Of a stretch of 64,000 bases of DNA, positions 1 to 8,016 are shown one piece after another. The stretch lies in contig JAAAFW010000015.1 of assembly GCA_019352875.1 (NCBI GenBank), forward strand, positions 186,001 through 250,000. The letters run 5' to 3'. Within the stretch, counting starts at the first letter, position 1. Each line of letters begins with the position of its first letter. The notes below the pieces were generated by a model, which saw only the letters and a program-made list of their open reading frames with translations, had not been told where the DNA came from and searched no databases. Made by a program: the position numbers and the translations under genes. This DNA is from Pedobacter cryoconitis (GTDB lineage Bacteria > Bacteroidota > Bacteroidia > Sphingobacteriales > Sphingobacteriaceae).

Positions 1-2
1 TC

Positions 3-524
3 CTCTATTTTGTTAGTCATACCGACCCTGAGCTTGTTGAAAATGTCAGAAGTGGAAGAAAACAGGAATTTGCAGCGATGCATCTGGAAGGGGAAGCACC
101 CGACCCTCAGGACCCCGTAACTATGCAGCAGTCCAGACTAAACTGGAGTTTATTAAAAGAAAAACATCATCAGGTTATGTTGCTTTTTTATCAGGCAATT
201 ATCGCGTTGCGTAAACGTCATGCGCAGATTCATTCCGATGAAAAAGAACTGACCAGGTGTATTGCGCTGAAAGAGCTAAACTGTCTTCTTTTGGAACGCA
301 GCACAACCGGAAGTTCGGAACTGATATTTTGCCTGATGAACTTCTCCGTGGAAATACAACAAATTTCCATTCCTGTAAATATTAAACTGGCCGGGGTGCT
401 TTTTAATTCTGCGGCCCAGATCTGGGGCGGACCGGGAGATATTTCTGCAGGCCGGCAACCAGAACATCAGCAAATTTCAATTCAACCAGAATCTTTTATT
501 GTATACCAGGCAAATTATGTTTAA
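3..524 (+). CDS. treZ: Malto-oligosyltrehalose trehalohydrolase, C-terminal part
   Basis: This is the 3' end of TreZ, which hydrolyses maltooligosyl-trehalose to release trehalose in the cytoplasm. The reading frame is open from base 3; its first residues (LYFVSHTDPELVENVRSGRK) match the conserved block where TreZ proteins describe the end of the catalytic barrel. The last ~120 residues are a beta-rich C-terminal domain. The apparent internal ATG at 78 is not the start, because the frame continues upstream off the window. Its stop (522-524) overlaps the start of treY (517) by 8 bases, so the two genes are translationally coupled. Identification relies on this short segment plus the treY neighbour, and is strong in combination. 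Confidence 0.85.
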   Translation, partial: LYFVSHTDPELVENVRSGRKQEFAAMHLEGEAPDPQDPVTMQQSRLNWSLLKEKHHQVMLLFYQAIIALRKRHAQIHSDEKELTRCIALKELNCLLLERSTTGSSELIFCLMNFSVEIQQISIPVNIKLAGVLFNSAAQIWGGPGDISAGRQPEHQQISIQPESFIVYQANYV

Positions 525-3500
525 TCCTAACTCAACTTACCGGGTGCAGTTCCACTCCGGATTTACGTTTGCCGATTTTGAGGCTATCATTCCTTATCTG
601 AGCCGCTTAGGTATCAGCACTATATATGCGTCCCCGATTTTTGCCGCAGTTCCCGGCAGTACACATGGTTACGACGGTACAGATCCGAATATCATCAATC
701 CGGAAATAGGGAGTATCAGTGATTTGAAAAGGATCTCTGCTAAACTTGCCAAATTGGATATGAAATGGATACAGGATATTGTTCCTAACCATATGGCTTA
801 CCATGAACAGAACTCCTGGTTAATGGATGTGCTCAAAAATGGAGAAGCGTCTGCCTATCGTGAATATTTCGATATTCTTTCTACTGATCTTAACCAGGAC
901 CCTTTAATGGCGCCTTTTTTAGGGAAAGATCTTCATGATTGTATCAGAGATGGAGAACTGGAGTTGGTGAAAATTGAGCAAGACTGGTTTATCCGGTATG
1001 GTGAGAATACCTGGCCGCTGCGTGCAGGTACCAACCCGAAAGATTCCCTGGAAAAAATTCTTTCCCGGCAGTATTATCGGCTATGCACATATACCGAGGC
1101 TAATGCGCGCATGAATTACCGTAGGTTTTTTACCGTGAACAGTCTGATCTGCCTGAATATGCAGTATGAAAAGGTATTCGAACATTATCATCGCCTGATT
1201 AAAGAATTGGTTGATGCCGGAATATTCCATGGATTGAGGATTGATCACATTGATGGTTTAATGGACCCTGCCGGATATCTCAACCAGTTGCGAAATCTCT
1301 GTGGTAGTGAGGTTTATATTGTTGTCGAAAAAATTCTTGAACCCGGTGAGGAGCTTCCGGCCAACTGGCCAGTACAGGGTACGACCGGTTATGATTTCCT
1401 TGGGCTGGCGAACCAGTTGTTTACGAATGAAAAGGCAGAAGATAAATTCAGCAGTTTTTATAAGAATCTGCAACACAAATTCGCTCCCGTTACCGTACAA
1501 ATCAGAAAAAAGAAAGAAAGCTTTTTGAATACTTACATGCAGGGTGAGCTTGACAATTTATGTCAGTTGGTTATTACAACGCCCGTTGTAAACAAGACCA
1601 ATCCAGATCAGGAACAAGTTGCGATCATACGTGAAATTATTGCAGAATTGCTAATCAGATGTCCGGTTTACCGTTTCTACGGAAATAAATATCCGCTGGA
1701 GAAATATGAGAAAAAGGTCATCACTTCAATATTTAAAGAATTAGAAGAAAGACTAGAGTATAAGCAATTTATAAAGCTGATAAGCAAGGTTTTATTGGAG
1801 GAAAATATTCATTGCTACCAGCGTCTCATGCAGATTTCCGGTCCCCTCATGGCAAAGGGTGTGGAAGATACTTTAATGTATACTTATAACCGTTTTATAG
1901 GTAACAATGAAGTCGGAGATTCACCTGCATTATTTGGAATCACCCCGGATGAGTTTCATAAAACAATACTCAGCCGTTTTACCGCCTGGCCAATCGCCAT
2001 GAATGCAACAGCTACTCACGATACAAAAAGAGGGGAAGATGCACGTGCCAGGCTTAATGCGCTAACCGATATCCGCCATGTATGGATCAATGAAATCAAT
2101 CGTTGGGAAGAGTTAAATAAAACGTTACATGCAGCGGGCAAACCAGACAGGAATGACGCATACTTTATTTACCAGACTTTAATTGCCACTTATCCTGAAA
2201 CCGAAGACCAGACCCATGGCTACAGGGACCGGCTGCAAACCTATATAGAAAAAGCATTGCGTGAGTCCAAAAGGAATTCTGAATGGGAGGAACCTGATTT
2301 GCAGTATGAAAAGGCAACCTGCGATTTCATAGATGGTCTGCTTAATCCTGAACGTGAATTCTGGAATGTGTTCAACTCTTTCATGACCATTGTTTTCCAG
2401 CAGGCAAGAAAAATAGCTCTGGGGTCGCTGGTTATCAAGTTTGGTACGCCCGGTATTCCGGATACCTACCAGGGAACTGAATTATGGGACTTGAGTATGG
2501 TAGATCCAGACAACCGGAGACCGGTAAACTACACCGAGAGAACCGGCTTCCTGAAACAAATAGAGGAAGGTGATTTTAACCTTGCCGATTCGGTAGAAAA
2601 TGCCGGGGACGGAAAAATTAAATTGTACCTGCTCCGCCAACTGCTGCATTCCAGGTTGAGAAATCCAGATCTTTATGCCAGCGGCCTTTATATTCCTTTA
2701 GAAATTAAGGGTAAATATGCTGCACATCTGGTTGCCTTTGCCAGACGTTCGGGAAATCGCTGGGCGTTATTTGTTGTCTCAATAAACCCCTCAATGGTAC
2801 CTGACCCGGCTTCCGACCTGCAGAACTGGGAAGATACAAAAGTCATTCTGCCTGCTGAGGCTACCGGCAACTACCACGAACTAGTTCATGATGTAAACAT
2901 TAGCGTCTCAGGGGTACTGGAGCTTCAGGATCTTTTTAAGGTATTACCATTTGCTGTACTGGAGTGGCGCGGAGGTCAGCGGCAGCGCGGTGCAGGTATA
3001 TTATTGCACGTCACTTCTCTTCCCTCAAGATATGGGATAGGAGATATCGGGCCAGATGCGTCGAGTTTTTTAGAGAGCCTGGCCATCGCCCGTCAGCAAT
3101 ACTGGCAAATTCTTCCGATTAACCCTGTAACTGCCGGTCAGCTATACTCTCCATATTCTTCTACATCTGCGATGGCTGGCAATGTTTTACTCATTAGTCC
3201 CGAGCTTTTGTTACGCGACGGACTTGTGAATGAGGGGCAGCTATTACAAACACAACTAAAGAACAGCGCCAAAGTTAAGTTTCAGCTTGTAGAAAAAAAG
3301 AAAGATAAACTATTGAAACAGGCATTTGCTTCTTTTCAAGCTTTAAATAAAGAAAACCAGCTGGTCGTCGATTTTAAGCAGTTCCTTAAAGAAGAGGATT
3401 TTTGGCTTGATGATTATGCATTGTATGAAGTGCTCAAAATGATTCAACAGGGGCAGCCCTGGTATCACTGGCCGGAGAAAATCCGCAGCAGGGACGTAGA

Positions 3501-4485
3501 AACTCTGGCTGGTGTAAAAGCAGATTGCCAAGGTGATATGCAGGAAATCAAATGGAGGCAGTTTATCTTTTACCGGCAGTGGCGTGCACTCCGAAAACAA
3601 GCAAATGCCCTGGAGATTAAAATAATCGGAGATCTTCCATTTTATTGCGCACTGGATTCTGTAGATGTATGGGCTAACCAACAGCTCTTTAGTCTGGATA
3701 AGAAAGGTCGTATGAAGGCAGTTGCAGGCGTTCCACCAGATTATTTTAATGCAGACGGGCAGTTATGGGGTATGCCAGTATATAACTGGAAGGAGCTTGC
3801 TAAAACGCAGTATCAATGGTGGACCGCACGCATTGCTAAAAACAGGCGGGATTATGATTTAATCAGAATGGATCATTTTCGTGCATTTCATGCTTATTGG
3901 GAAGTGCCGGCAAATGAGTCTTCGGCCCGCTTTGGTTCCTGGCAGCAGGGGCCGGGGGCTGACTTATTTAACGCGATCTTAAAAGTTCAGCCTGAGCTTC
4001 CATTTATAGCTGAAGATCTTGGCGAGATAACAGACGGCGTATTTCGCCTAAGGGACCGTTTTGGTCTGCCCGGAATGCGCGTTTTACAATTCGCTTTTGG
4101 GCCAGATGCTGCAGATTCTCTTCATGCACCACATAATTTTACCAGTACACATGCAATCGTCTACACTGGTACACATGACAATAATACGCTGAAAGGTTGG
4201 TACAAAGATGAGCTGAATTTAATGGAGCGTTCAAGGATCGAAGCTTATACCGGGCAAACTGTCTCTGCAAAAAACATACATCTGCTTATTATCGGACTTG
4301 CCTATGCATCTGTTGCCGGTATTGCAATAATTCCTATGCAGGATGTTTTGGGTAAAGGATCTGCCTCCAGAATGAATGTCCCGGCTTCAGTTAAAGATAA
4401 CTGGGGATGGAGAATGAAACCAGGAGAATTGAAAAATAATATGCTTGACTACCTGAGATCCCTGGCATTACGTTATGGAAGATAG
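517..4485 (+). CDS. treY: Maltooligosyltrehalose synthase fused to 4-alpha-glucanotransferase
   Basis: A 1322-residue bifunctional cytoplasmic enzyme. Residues 1 to ~820 are GH13 TreY, which isomerises the reducing end of maltodextrins to a trehalose linkage: the start MFNPNSTYRVQFH, the DIVPNHMAY block, the nucleophile region GLRIDHIDGL (~240), the general-acid region YIVVEKIL and the THDTKRGED block are all present. From ~826 (GILLHVTSLPSRYGIGDIG) to the end is a complete GH77 MalQ with the nucleophile in RMDHFRAF (~1118), the acid in AEDLGE (~1167) and GTHDNNTLKGWY. ATG 517 is preferred over an in-frame TTG at 499 because homologues begin there. TreZ and TreY make trehalose, and MalQ would re-lengthen the leftover short maltodextrins. 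Separate enzymes are the common arrangement; the fusion is intact with no stop. Confidence 0.93.
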   Translation: MFNPNSTYRVQFHSGFTFADFEAIIPYLSRLGISTIYASPIFAAVPGSTHGYDGTDPNIINPEIGSISDLKRISAKLAKLDMKWIQDIVPNHMAYHEQNSWLMDVLKNGEASAYREYFDILSTDLNQDPLMAPFLGKDLHDCIRDGELELVKIEQDWFIRYGENTWPLRAGTNPKDSLEKILSRQYYRLCTYTEANARMNYRRFFTVNSLICLNMQYEKVFEHYHRLIKELVDAGIFHGLRIDHIDGLMDPAGYLNQLRNLCGSEVYIVVEKILEPGEELPANWPVQGTTGYDFLGLANQLFTNEKAEDKFSSFYKNLQHKFAPVTVQIRKKKESFLNTYMQGELDNLCQLVITTPVVNKTNPDQEQVAIIREIIAELLIRCPVYRFYGNKYPLEKYEKKVITSIFKELEERLEYKQFIKLISKVLLEENIHCYQRLMQISGPLMAKGVEDTLMYTYNRFIGNNEVGDSPALFGITPDEFHKTILSRFTAWPIAMNATATHDTKRGEDARARLNALTDIRHVWINEINRWEELNKTLHAAGKPDRNDAYFIYQTLIATYPETEDQTHGYRDRLQTYIEKALRESKRNSEWEEPDLQYEKATCDFIDGLLNPEREFWNVFNSFMTIVFQQARKIALGSLVIKFGTPGIPDTYQGTELWDLSMVDPDNRRPVNYTERTGFLKQIEEGDFNLADSVENAGDGKIKLYLLRQLLHSRLRNPDLYASGLYIPLEIKGKYAAHLVAFARRSGNRWALFVVSINPSMVPDPASDLQNWEDTKVILPAEATGNYHELVHDVNISVSGVLELQDLFKVLPFAVLEWRGGQRQRGAGILLHVTSLPSRYGIGDIGPDASSFLESLAIARQQYWQILPINPVTAGQLYSPYSSTSAMAGNVLLISPELLLRDGLVNEGQLLQTQLKNSAKVKFQLVEKKKDKLLKQAFASFQALNKENQLVVDFKQFLKEEDFWLDDYALYEVLKMIQQGQPWYHWPEKIRSRDVETLAGVKADCQGDMQEIKWRQFIFYRQWRALRKQANALEIKIIGDLPFYCALDSVDVWANQQLFSLDKKGRMKAVAGVPPDYFNADGQLWGMPVYNWKELAKTQYQWWTARIAKNRRDYDLIRMDHFRAFHAYWEVPANESSARFGSWQQGPGADLFNAILKVQPELPFIAEDLGEITDGVFRLRDRFGLPGMRVLQFAFGPDAADSLHAPHNFTSTHAIVYTGTHDNNTLKGWYKDELNLMERSRIEAYTGQTVSAKNIHLLIIGLAYASVAGIAIIPMQDVLGKGSASRMNVPASVKDNWGWRMKPGELKNNMLDYLRSLALRYGR

Positions 4486-4573
4486 GTGTAAAAATACGTT
4501 TTTTTGAATTGAGACAAACTTTTAGTCTTCTGATTTGTAATTGCTTAATCAGGTGCATTTAAATCTTTGAAAG

Positions 4574-5095
4574 ATGAAACAGGGAATTGCAGAAAGTCTT
4601 CATAACGATGTATTTTATCATAATGATCCTTTAGCCAGTGTCGTTCTTATCGGGAAACCGGATGAATCCTGGATTATGGTTAATGCGGGTACTGCCGATT
4701 CAGGTCCGGAGTTGCTTAATGTAGTGGAGTCCAGATACGGACAAGATAACAGACCGGATTATATTGTATTAACCGATGCACATCCGGACCATGTTGGCGG
4801 CCTTCGTTACCTGCTCGAAAAATGGCAGGTACCGGTTTATGCACATATTAACGAGTTTCGTTTTTTAAACGGCTCAAGCACTTATCCTTTACCGGCAACT
4901 TTTTTTGAAAATGGTCTTTTAACCGATTTTCTTTCTGTTTTCATGCGCCCTGCAGTTAATGTAGCGGCATATCTCAGACCATTACCGCATCATGGGAAAT
5001 TGCCAGGGCTTCCTGAATGGGACTGGATCACTACACCCGGAGAAACCGGAGGACAGGTTTCCTTATTTAGATCTTCCGACGGAATTTTAATCTGA
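4574..5095 (+). pseudogene. Truncated metallo-beta-lactamase-fold hydrolase
   Basis: The 173-residue product begins like MBL-fold hydrolases and carries the metal motif as TDAHPDHVGG, where the usual HxHxDH has Asp in place of the first His. A second ligand region, PLPHHG, follows at ~138. The protein stops directly after a segment (SLFRSSDGILI) that in complete relatives leads into the GD metal ligand and ~70-80 further residues. None of these can be found before the next gene at 5152. The loss of the C-terminal half of the metal site plus the altered first His argue for a decayed gene, although a folded non-catalytic protein cannot be excluded. Its substrate is unknown. Confidence 0.65.
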
Positions 5096-5151
5096 TATTG
5101 GGTTATAAATGTTTTTGTTTTATCACATTCTATTTTAGCTTTACCAGCTAA

Positions 5152-5868
5152 ATGATTGTTATGAATAAAGCTACGAATGCAGAAATCCGGGCGAGATTTG
5201 ACCAGGATGTTGAACGTTTCTCGAATCTTGAAACCGGGCAGTTAACCACAATTGATGCGACCATTACGATGGAGCTCTGTACAGAGGCTGCGAGCTATAT
5301 CAATCCTAATGCCACTGCTCTGCTGGATATTGGCTGTGGTGCGGGTAATTATACTTTAAAAATGCTCTCCAAACTTCCAAATCTAAACTGTACGTTGAAT
5401 GATCTAAGTAAACCTATGCTTGACAAAGCATTTGAAAGGGTCTCTGATGTGACAGCCGGCGATGTAAACGTAATTCATGATGACATGCGCAATCTTGAAC
5501 TCGGCGAAAATACGTTTGACATTGTATTAGCTGCTGCAACGCTCCATCATTTACGTGATGACGCTGACTGGGAAATGGTGTTTCGTAAAATTTTCCTGGC
5601 TTTAAAACCTGGTGGTAGTTTCTGGATCTCTGATCTGATAACACATGACTCTCCGTTAATCGTTGAACTATTTGAATCCCGTTATGGGGCTTATCTGGAA
5701 ACACTGGGGGGATCGGAATATCGTCAAAAAGTTCTTGATTATATTGCTTATGAAGACACACCGCGCTCGCTGAATTACCAGCTGGATCTAATGAAAAGAA
5801 CCGGCTTCCGCGATACTGAGATCTTGCATAAGAATTCTTATTTCGCAGCTTTTGGTGGAGTAAAATAA
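5152..5868 (+). CDS. Class I SAM-dependent methyltransferase
   Basis: A 238-residue Rossmann-fold methyltransferase. Motif I is LLDIGCGAGNYTLKML (~62-77), the acidic loop that contacts SAM is LNDLSKPML (~86), and motif IV/post-motif is VLAAATLHHL, followed by LKPGGSFWISDL. The N-terminus (IRARFDQDVERFSNLETGQ) resembles the CmoA-like/UbiE-related group, but I cannot name the substrate. An ATG at 5161 is an equally good start (MNKATNAEI...). The gene lies 56 bases after the truncated MBL-fold gene in the same direction. Confidence 0.8.
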   Translation: MIVMNKATNAEIRARFDQDVERFSNLETGQLTTIDATITMELCTEAASYINPNATALLDIGCGAGNYTLKMLSKLPNLNCTLNDLSKPMLDKAFERVSDVTAGDVNVIHDDMRNLELGENTFDIVLAAATLHHLRDDADWEMVFRKIFLALKPGGSFWISDLITHDSPLIVELFESRYGAYLETLGGSEYRQKVLDYIAYEDTPRSLNYQLDLMKRTGFRDTEILHKNSYFAAFGGVK

Positions 5869-5928
5869 TATGGTATTGCCTGTATTTTCATTTCTCTTTA
5901 TTTGACTTTTCAACTGCTATTCTACTGG

Positions 5929-6034
5929 GTTGAGATACCGTTGGGATACCCTTGCGATACCCCCTCTATACCGGTTGGGATACCCTTTGGGTAAAGCAAG
6001 GGTATCCCAACGGTATCTCAACAGGTATAGCAAC
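5929..6034. repeat. 11-bp-periodic palindromic repeat array
   Basis: Five units ending in ATACC run head to tail at 5929, 5940, 5951, 5962 and 5973 (11 bp each, the last 12 bp). After a short centre, three inverted units follow at 6001, 6012 and 6024. The outer parts form a perfect 27-bp inverted repeat, 5929-5955 against 5996-6022, separated by 40 bp. Typical units are GTTGGGATACC and GTTGAGATACC. The spacing is one helical turn. I see no coding function. It lies between a gene on the plus strand and one on the minus strand, so it may act as a hairpin, a cruciform, a REP-like element or a phased protein-binding array. No second copy was noticed in the window. Confidence 0.9.
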
Positions 6035-6094
6035 TCCGAATATGATCAACAGGAAAGAGGAGGTAGAAAGATTTGAAATTAGGAGATAATTAAG

Positions 6095-6136
6095 CAGCCC
6101 CAGCTGCTACATTTAAAGATGCAGCAACTGGAGCTG
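6095..6136 (-). terminator. Terminator-like hairpin after the SDR gene
   Basis: Arms 6095-6112 and 6119-6136 (18 nt each, 6-nt loop) pair fully when read as minus-strand RNA, where all three imperfect positions become G-U wobbles. In plus-strand RNA the same positions would be A-C mismatches. This polarity fits a terminator for the minus-strand SDR gene ending at 6152, although the following U-run is weak. Confidence 0.6.
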
Positions 6137-6151
6137 TTTAAACAATTAATT

Positions 6152-7000
6152 CTAGGATTTTACGTGATCGGTACTGTTGGATATTTCTGCCCATTCATCA
6201 ACCTCTTTCGCATTAATTTCCGCTCTTGATCTGAACAGGTCCACCGCATCTTTTCCAACAGGAAGGTGTAAGGGAGGGTTTTCTGACCGCGATAACTGCA
6301 GTACGACTCCGGCCAGTTTAGCAGGGTCGCCCGGCTGGTTGCCATGAAGTCCTGAGACCGCCTTTCTGATCTGACCAACAGTATCCTGATAAGCATCAAT
6401 AATTTTAGCGGATGCCTGATAAGAGTCATTGGATGCGAAGTCTGTACTAAACAGGCCAGGAGCAAGAGCAGTCGTATGAATACCCAAAGGTTTTAACTCT
6501 AATGCTAAACCTTCGGTAATTCCTTCTACAGCATACTTGGTAGAGCCGTATAAGCCGAAACCTGGGGCGGTAGCTCCATATCCAAACAAGGAAGAAATAT
6601 TAATGATGTGCCCCGATTTTCTGCTCCGCATGTGTGGAAGAACAGCGCGCGTTACATTTAAAAGGCCAAATACGTTCGTGTCAAATTGTTTACGCACTTC
6701 GAGATCAGAAACTTCTTCTGTAGCTCCTAAAAGACCGTAACCAGCATTATTGACCAGAATATCTATTTTTCCGAATTGTCCTATTGCCTTATTTACACCG
6801 GCTAGTACCTGATCTTCTATAGTAACGTCTAAAACAACGACCAGCAAATTAGGGTGATTGCTCAGCTTATCTTGTAACAGTACAGGATTGCTACGCACTG
6901 TAGCTACAACTTGATCTCCTGCCTCCAATGCGACTTTAGCGATGTCAAAACCAAAACCTCTTGATGCACCGGTAATTAACCATACTTTTTTATTTTCCAT
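6152..7000 (-). CDS. Short-chain dehydrogenase/reductase
   Basis: A 282-residue classical SDR oxidoreductase using NAD(P)H. It has the cofactor motif TGASRGFG (~10-17), NNAG (~85-88), the catalytic Ser in NISSLFG and YGSTK (Tyr-x-x-x-Lys). The R after TGAS and the R in ATVRSN suggest NADPH preference. The substrate is not evident; such enzymes next to TetR regulators often reduce xenobiotic or reactive carbonyls, but that is inference. The gene starts at 7000, 56 bp from a perfect 18-bp palindrome that recurs before the divergent-neighbour tetR gene, so it is very probably controlled by that regulator. Confidence 0.88.
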   Translation of the reverse strand: MENKKVWLITGASRGFGFDIAKVALEAGDQVVATVRSNPVLLQDKLSNHPNLLVVVLDVTIEDQVLAGVNKAIGQFGKIDILVNNAGYGLLGATEEVSDLEVRKQFDTNVFGLLNVTRAVLPHMRSRKSGHIINISSLFGYGATAPGFGLYGSTKYAVEGITEGLALELKPLGIHTTALAPGLFSTDFASNDSYQASAKIIDAYQDTVGQIRKAVSGLHGNQPGDPAKLAGVVLQLSRSENPPLHLPVGKDAVDLFRSRAEINAKEVDEWAEISNSTDHVKS

Positions 7001-7055
7001 GATATCTGTTTTTTTATTGATTTTAAAATTTAGTTGTCTGTTATTTATCTATAAT

Positions 7056-7073
7056 AATGAACGATCGTTCATT
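7056..7073. promoter_or_regulatory. TetR-type operator upstream of the SDR gene
   Basis: AATGAACGATCGTTCATT is a perfect 18-bp palindrome, 56 bp before the SDR start codon. The same arms, AATGAAC and GTTCATT with a 4-bp centre, occur again at 7707-7724 in front of the tetR gene. This is the form expected of an autoregulating TetR repressor. Confidence 0.8.
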
Positions 7074-7093
7074 TTATTGTTTAAAAAAAAACC

Positions 7094-7681
7094 TTAACAG
7101 GTTTGTTCTTCAATTTCACGTTGCAATATTCGAACTACGGTGCTTATAGCCTGATTATTTCCGGCCACCCGGGACATTAAGATTCCACCTTCTGTCATAG
7201 CAAACATTTTCACAGCAAATTCATCTGCATTCCAGGTACTTTGAAATTCTCCGTTTGTTATTCCCCGCCTGATAATGTCACTAATACCCTGTTTTGATTG
7301 CGCTATAGTTTGATGAATTAATTTGCATATCTGATCATTCGTATCATCTGCTTCCATCCCGAAGTTGAGAATCGGGCATCCACCGGGGATTGGCGGGTTT
7401 AGTGTATCTCTTATGGCATCTAAATAAGCGAATAGCTGATCTTTTGCTGTTTTTGCACGCCCAATACTTTTGTTGACGTAATTTACCAGTTTATTCAGCG
7501 TATAATCTACCACAGCATAGGAAAGTTCGTCTTTGTTTTCAAAATGAACGTACAGACTGCCTTTCGCCATTCTTGTAACAGCAGTGATATCACTTATACT
7601 AGTAGAATTAATTCCTTTGGTATTAAATAAGGGCGACGCTTGCTCAATTATGAATTGTCTGGTTCTTTCTGCTTTGCTCAT
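7094..7681 (-). CDS. TetR/AcrR family transcriptional regulator (copy 1)
   Basis: A 195-residue TetR repressor. The N-terminal helix-turn-helix covers ~10-55 (RTRQFIIEQASPLFNTKGI ... MAKGSLYVHFENKDEL); the C-terminal ligand domain contains the GGCPILNFGMEADD block seen in the TetR_C group linked to efflux and oxidoreductase genes. The upstream in-frame ATG at 7723 lies inside the operator palindrome, so ATG 7681 (MSKAERTRQF) is the better start and matches the start of the paralogue at 9705. It sits immediately upstream of the SDR gene in the same direction, separated by 93 bp with its own operator, so it probably represses both itself and that gene. Confidence 0.9.
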   Translation of the reverse strand: MSKAERTRQFIIEQASPLFNTKGINSTSISDITAVTRMAKGSLYVHFENKDELSYAVVDYTLNKLVNYVNKSIGRAKTAKDQLFAYLDAIRDTLNPPIPGGCPILNFGMEADDTNDQICKLIHQTIAQSKQGISDIIRRGITNGEFQSTWNADEFAVKMFAMTEGGILMSRVAGNNQAISTVVRILQREIEEQTC

Positions 7682-7705
7682 CTTTTTGAATCGTGAAGCA
7701 AATGT

Positions 7706-7725
7706 AAATGAACAGTCGTTCATTT
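7706..7725. promoter_or_regulatory. TetR-type operator upstream of tetR copy 1
   Basis: AAATGAAC and GTTCATTT (8-bp arms, 4-bp centre), 25-44 bp upstream of the tetR start at 7681. It has the same arms as the palindrome at 7056-7073, implying autoregulation by the adjacent repressor. Confidence 0.8.
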
Positions 7726-7837
7726 TTTTAGATTATGATTTTTATTGATCTTCTGATGACAAACGAAGGTAATTAAGTCTTTATTTCATCTGAATATCAT
7801 AATGCTTATTGATACAAATATATATTATACATAATAA

Positions 7838-7868
7838 ACTAAATAGTCTATTTTTGATGCATCAAAAA
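7838..7868 (+). promoter_or_regulatory. Operator overlapping a -7 promoter element of the exporter gene
   Basis: ACTAAATAGTCT at 7838-7849 touches a Bacteroidota -7 element TATTTTTG (7849-7856). A perfect palindrome, TTTTTGATGCATCAAAAA, spans 7851-7868. The first motif recurs as ACTAAATGGTCT at 7953-7964. A repressor bound at 7838 would block the promoter. The exporter starts at 8017, giving a leader of about 150 nt if this promoter is used. Confidence 0.6.
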
Positions 7869-7950
7869 TTTAATGCGCTGATAAATAGATATTATAGGCA
7901 TCCAAATTGTATTTCCAGGATTTAACCTGGTTTTTTTAAGCACCAATAAT

Positions 7951-7964
7951 AGACTAAATGGTCT
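7951..7964 (+). promoter_or_regulatory. Second exporter operator half-palindrome
   Basis: AGACTAAATGGTCT has the inverted ends AGAC/GTCT and shares 11 of 12 bases with 7838-7849, lying 115 bp downstream of it and 52 bp before the exporter start. The motif differs from the AATGAAC-type operator, so it probably belongs to another regulator, plausibly the tetR gene that follows the exporter. Confidence 0.55.
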
Positions 7965-8016
7965 GAAATTAACTGATTGATTTTTCCAGTGTAAAACATA
8001 TAGAACAACTTCTTCA

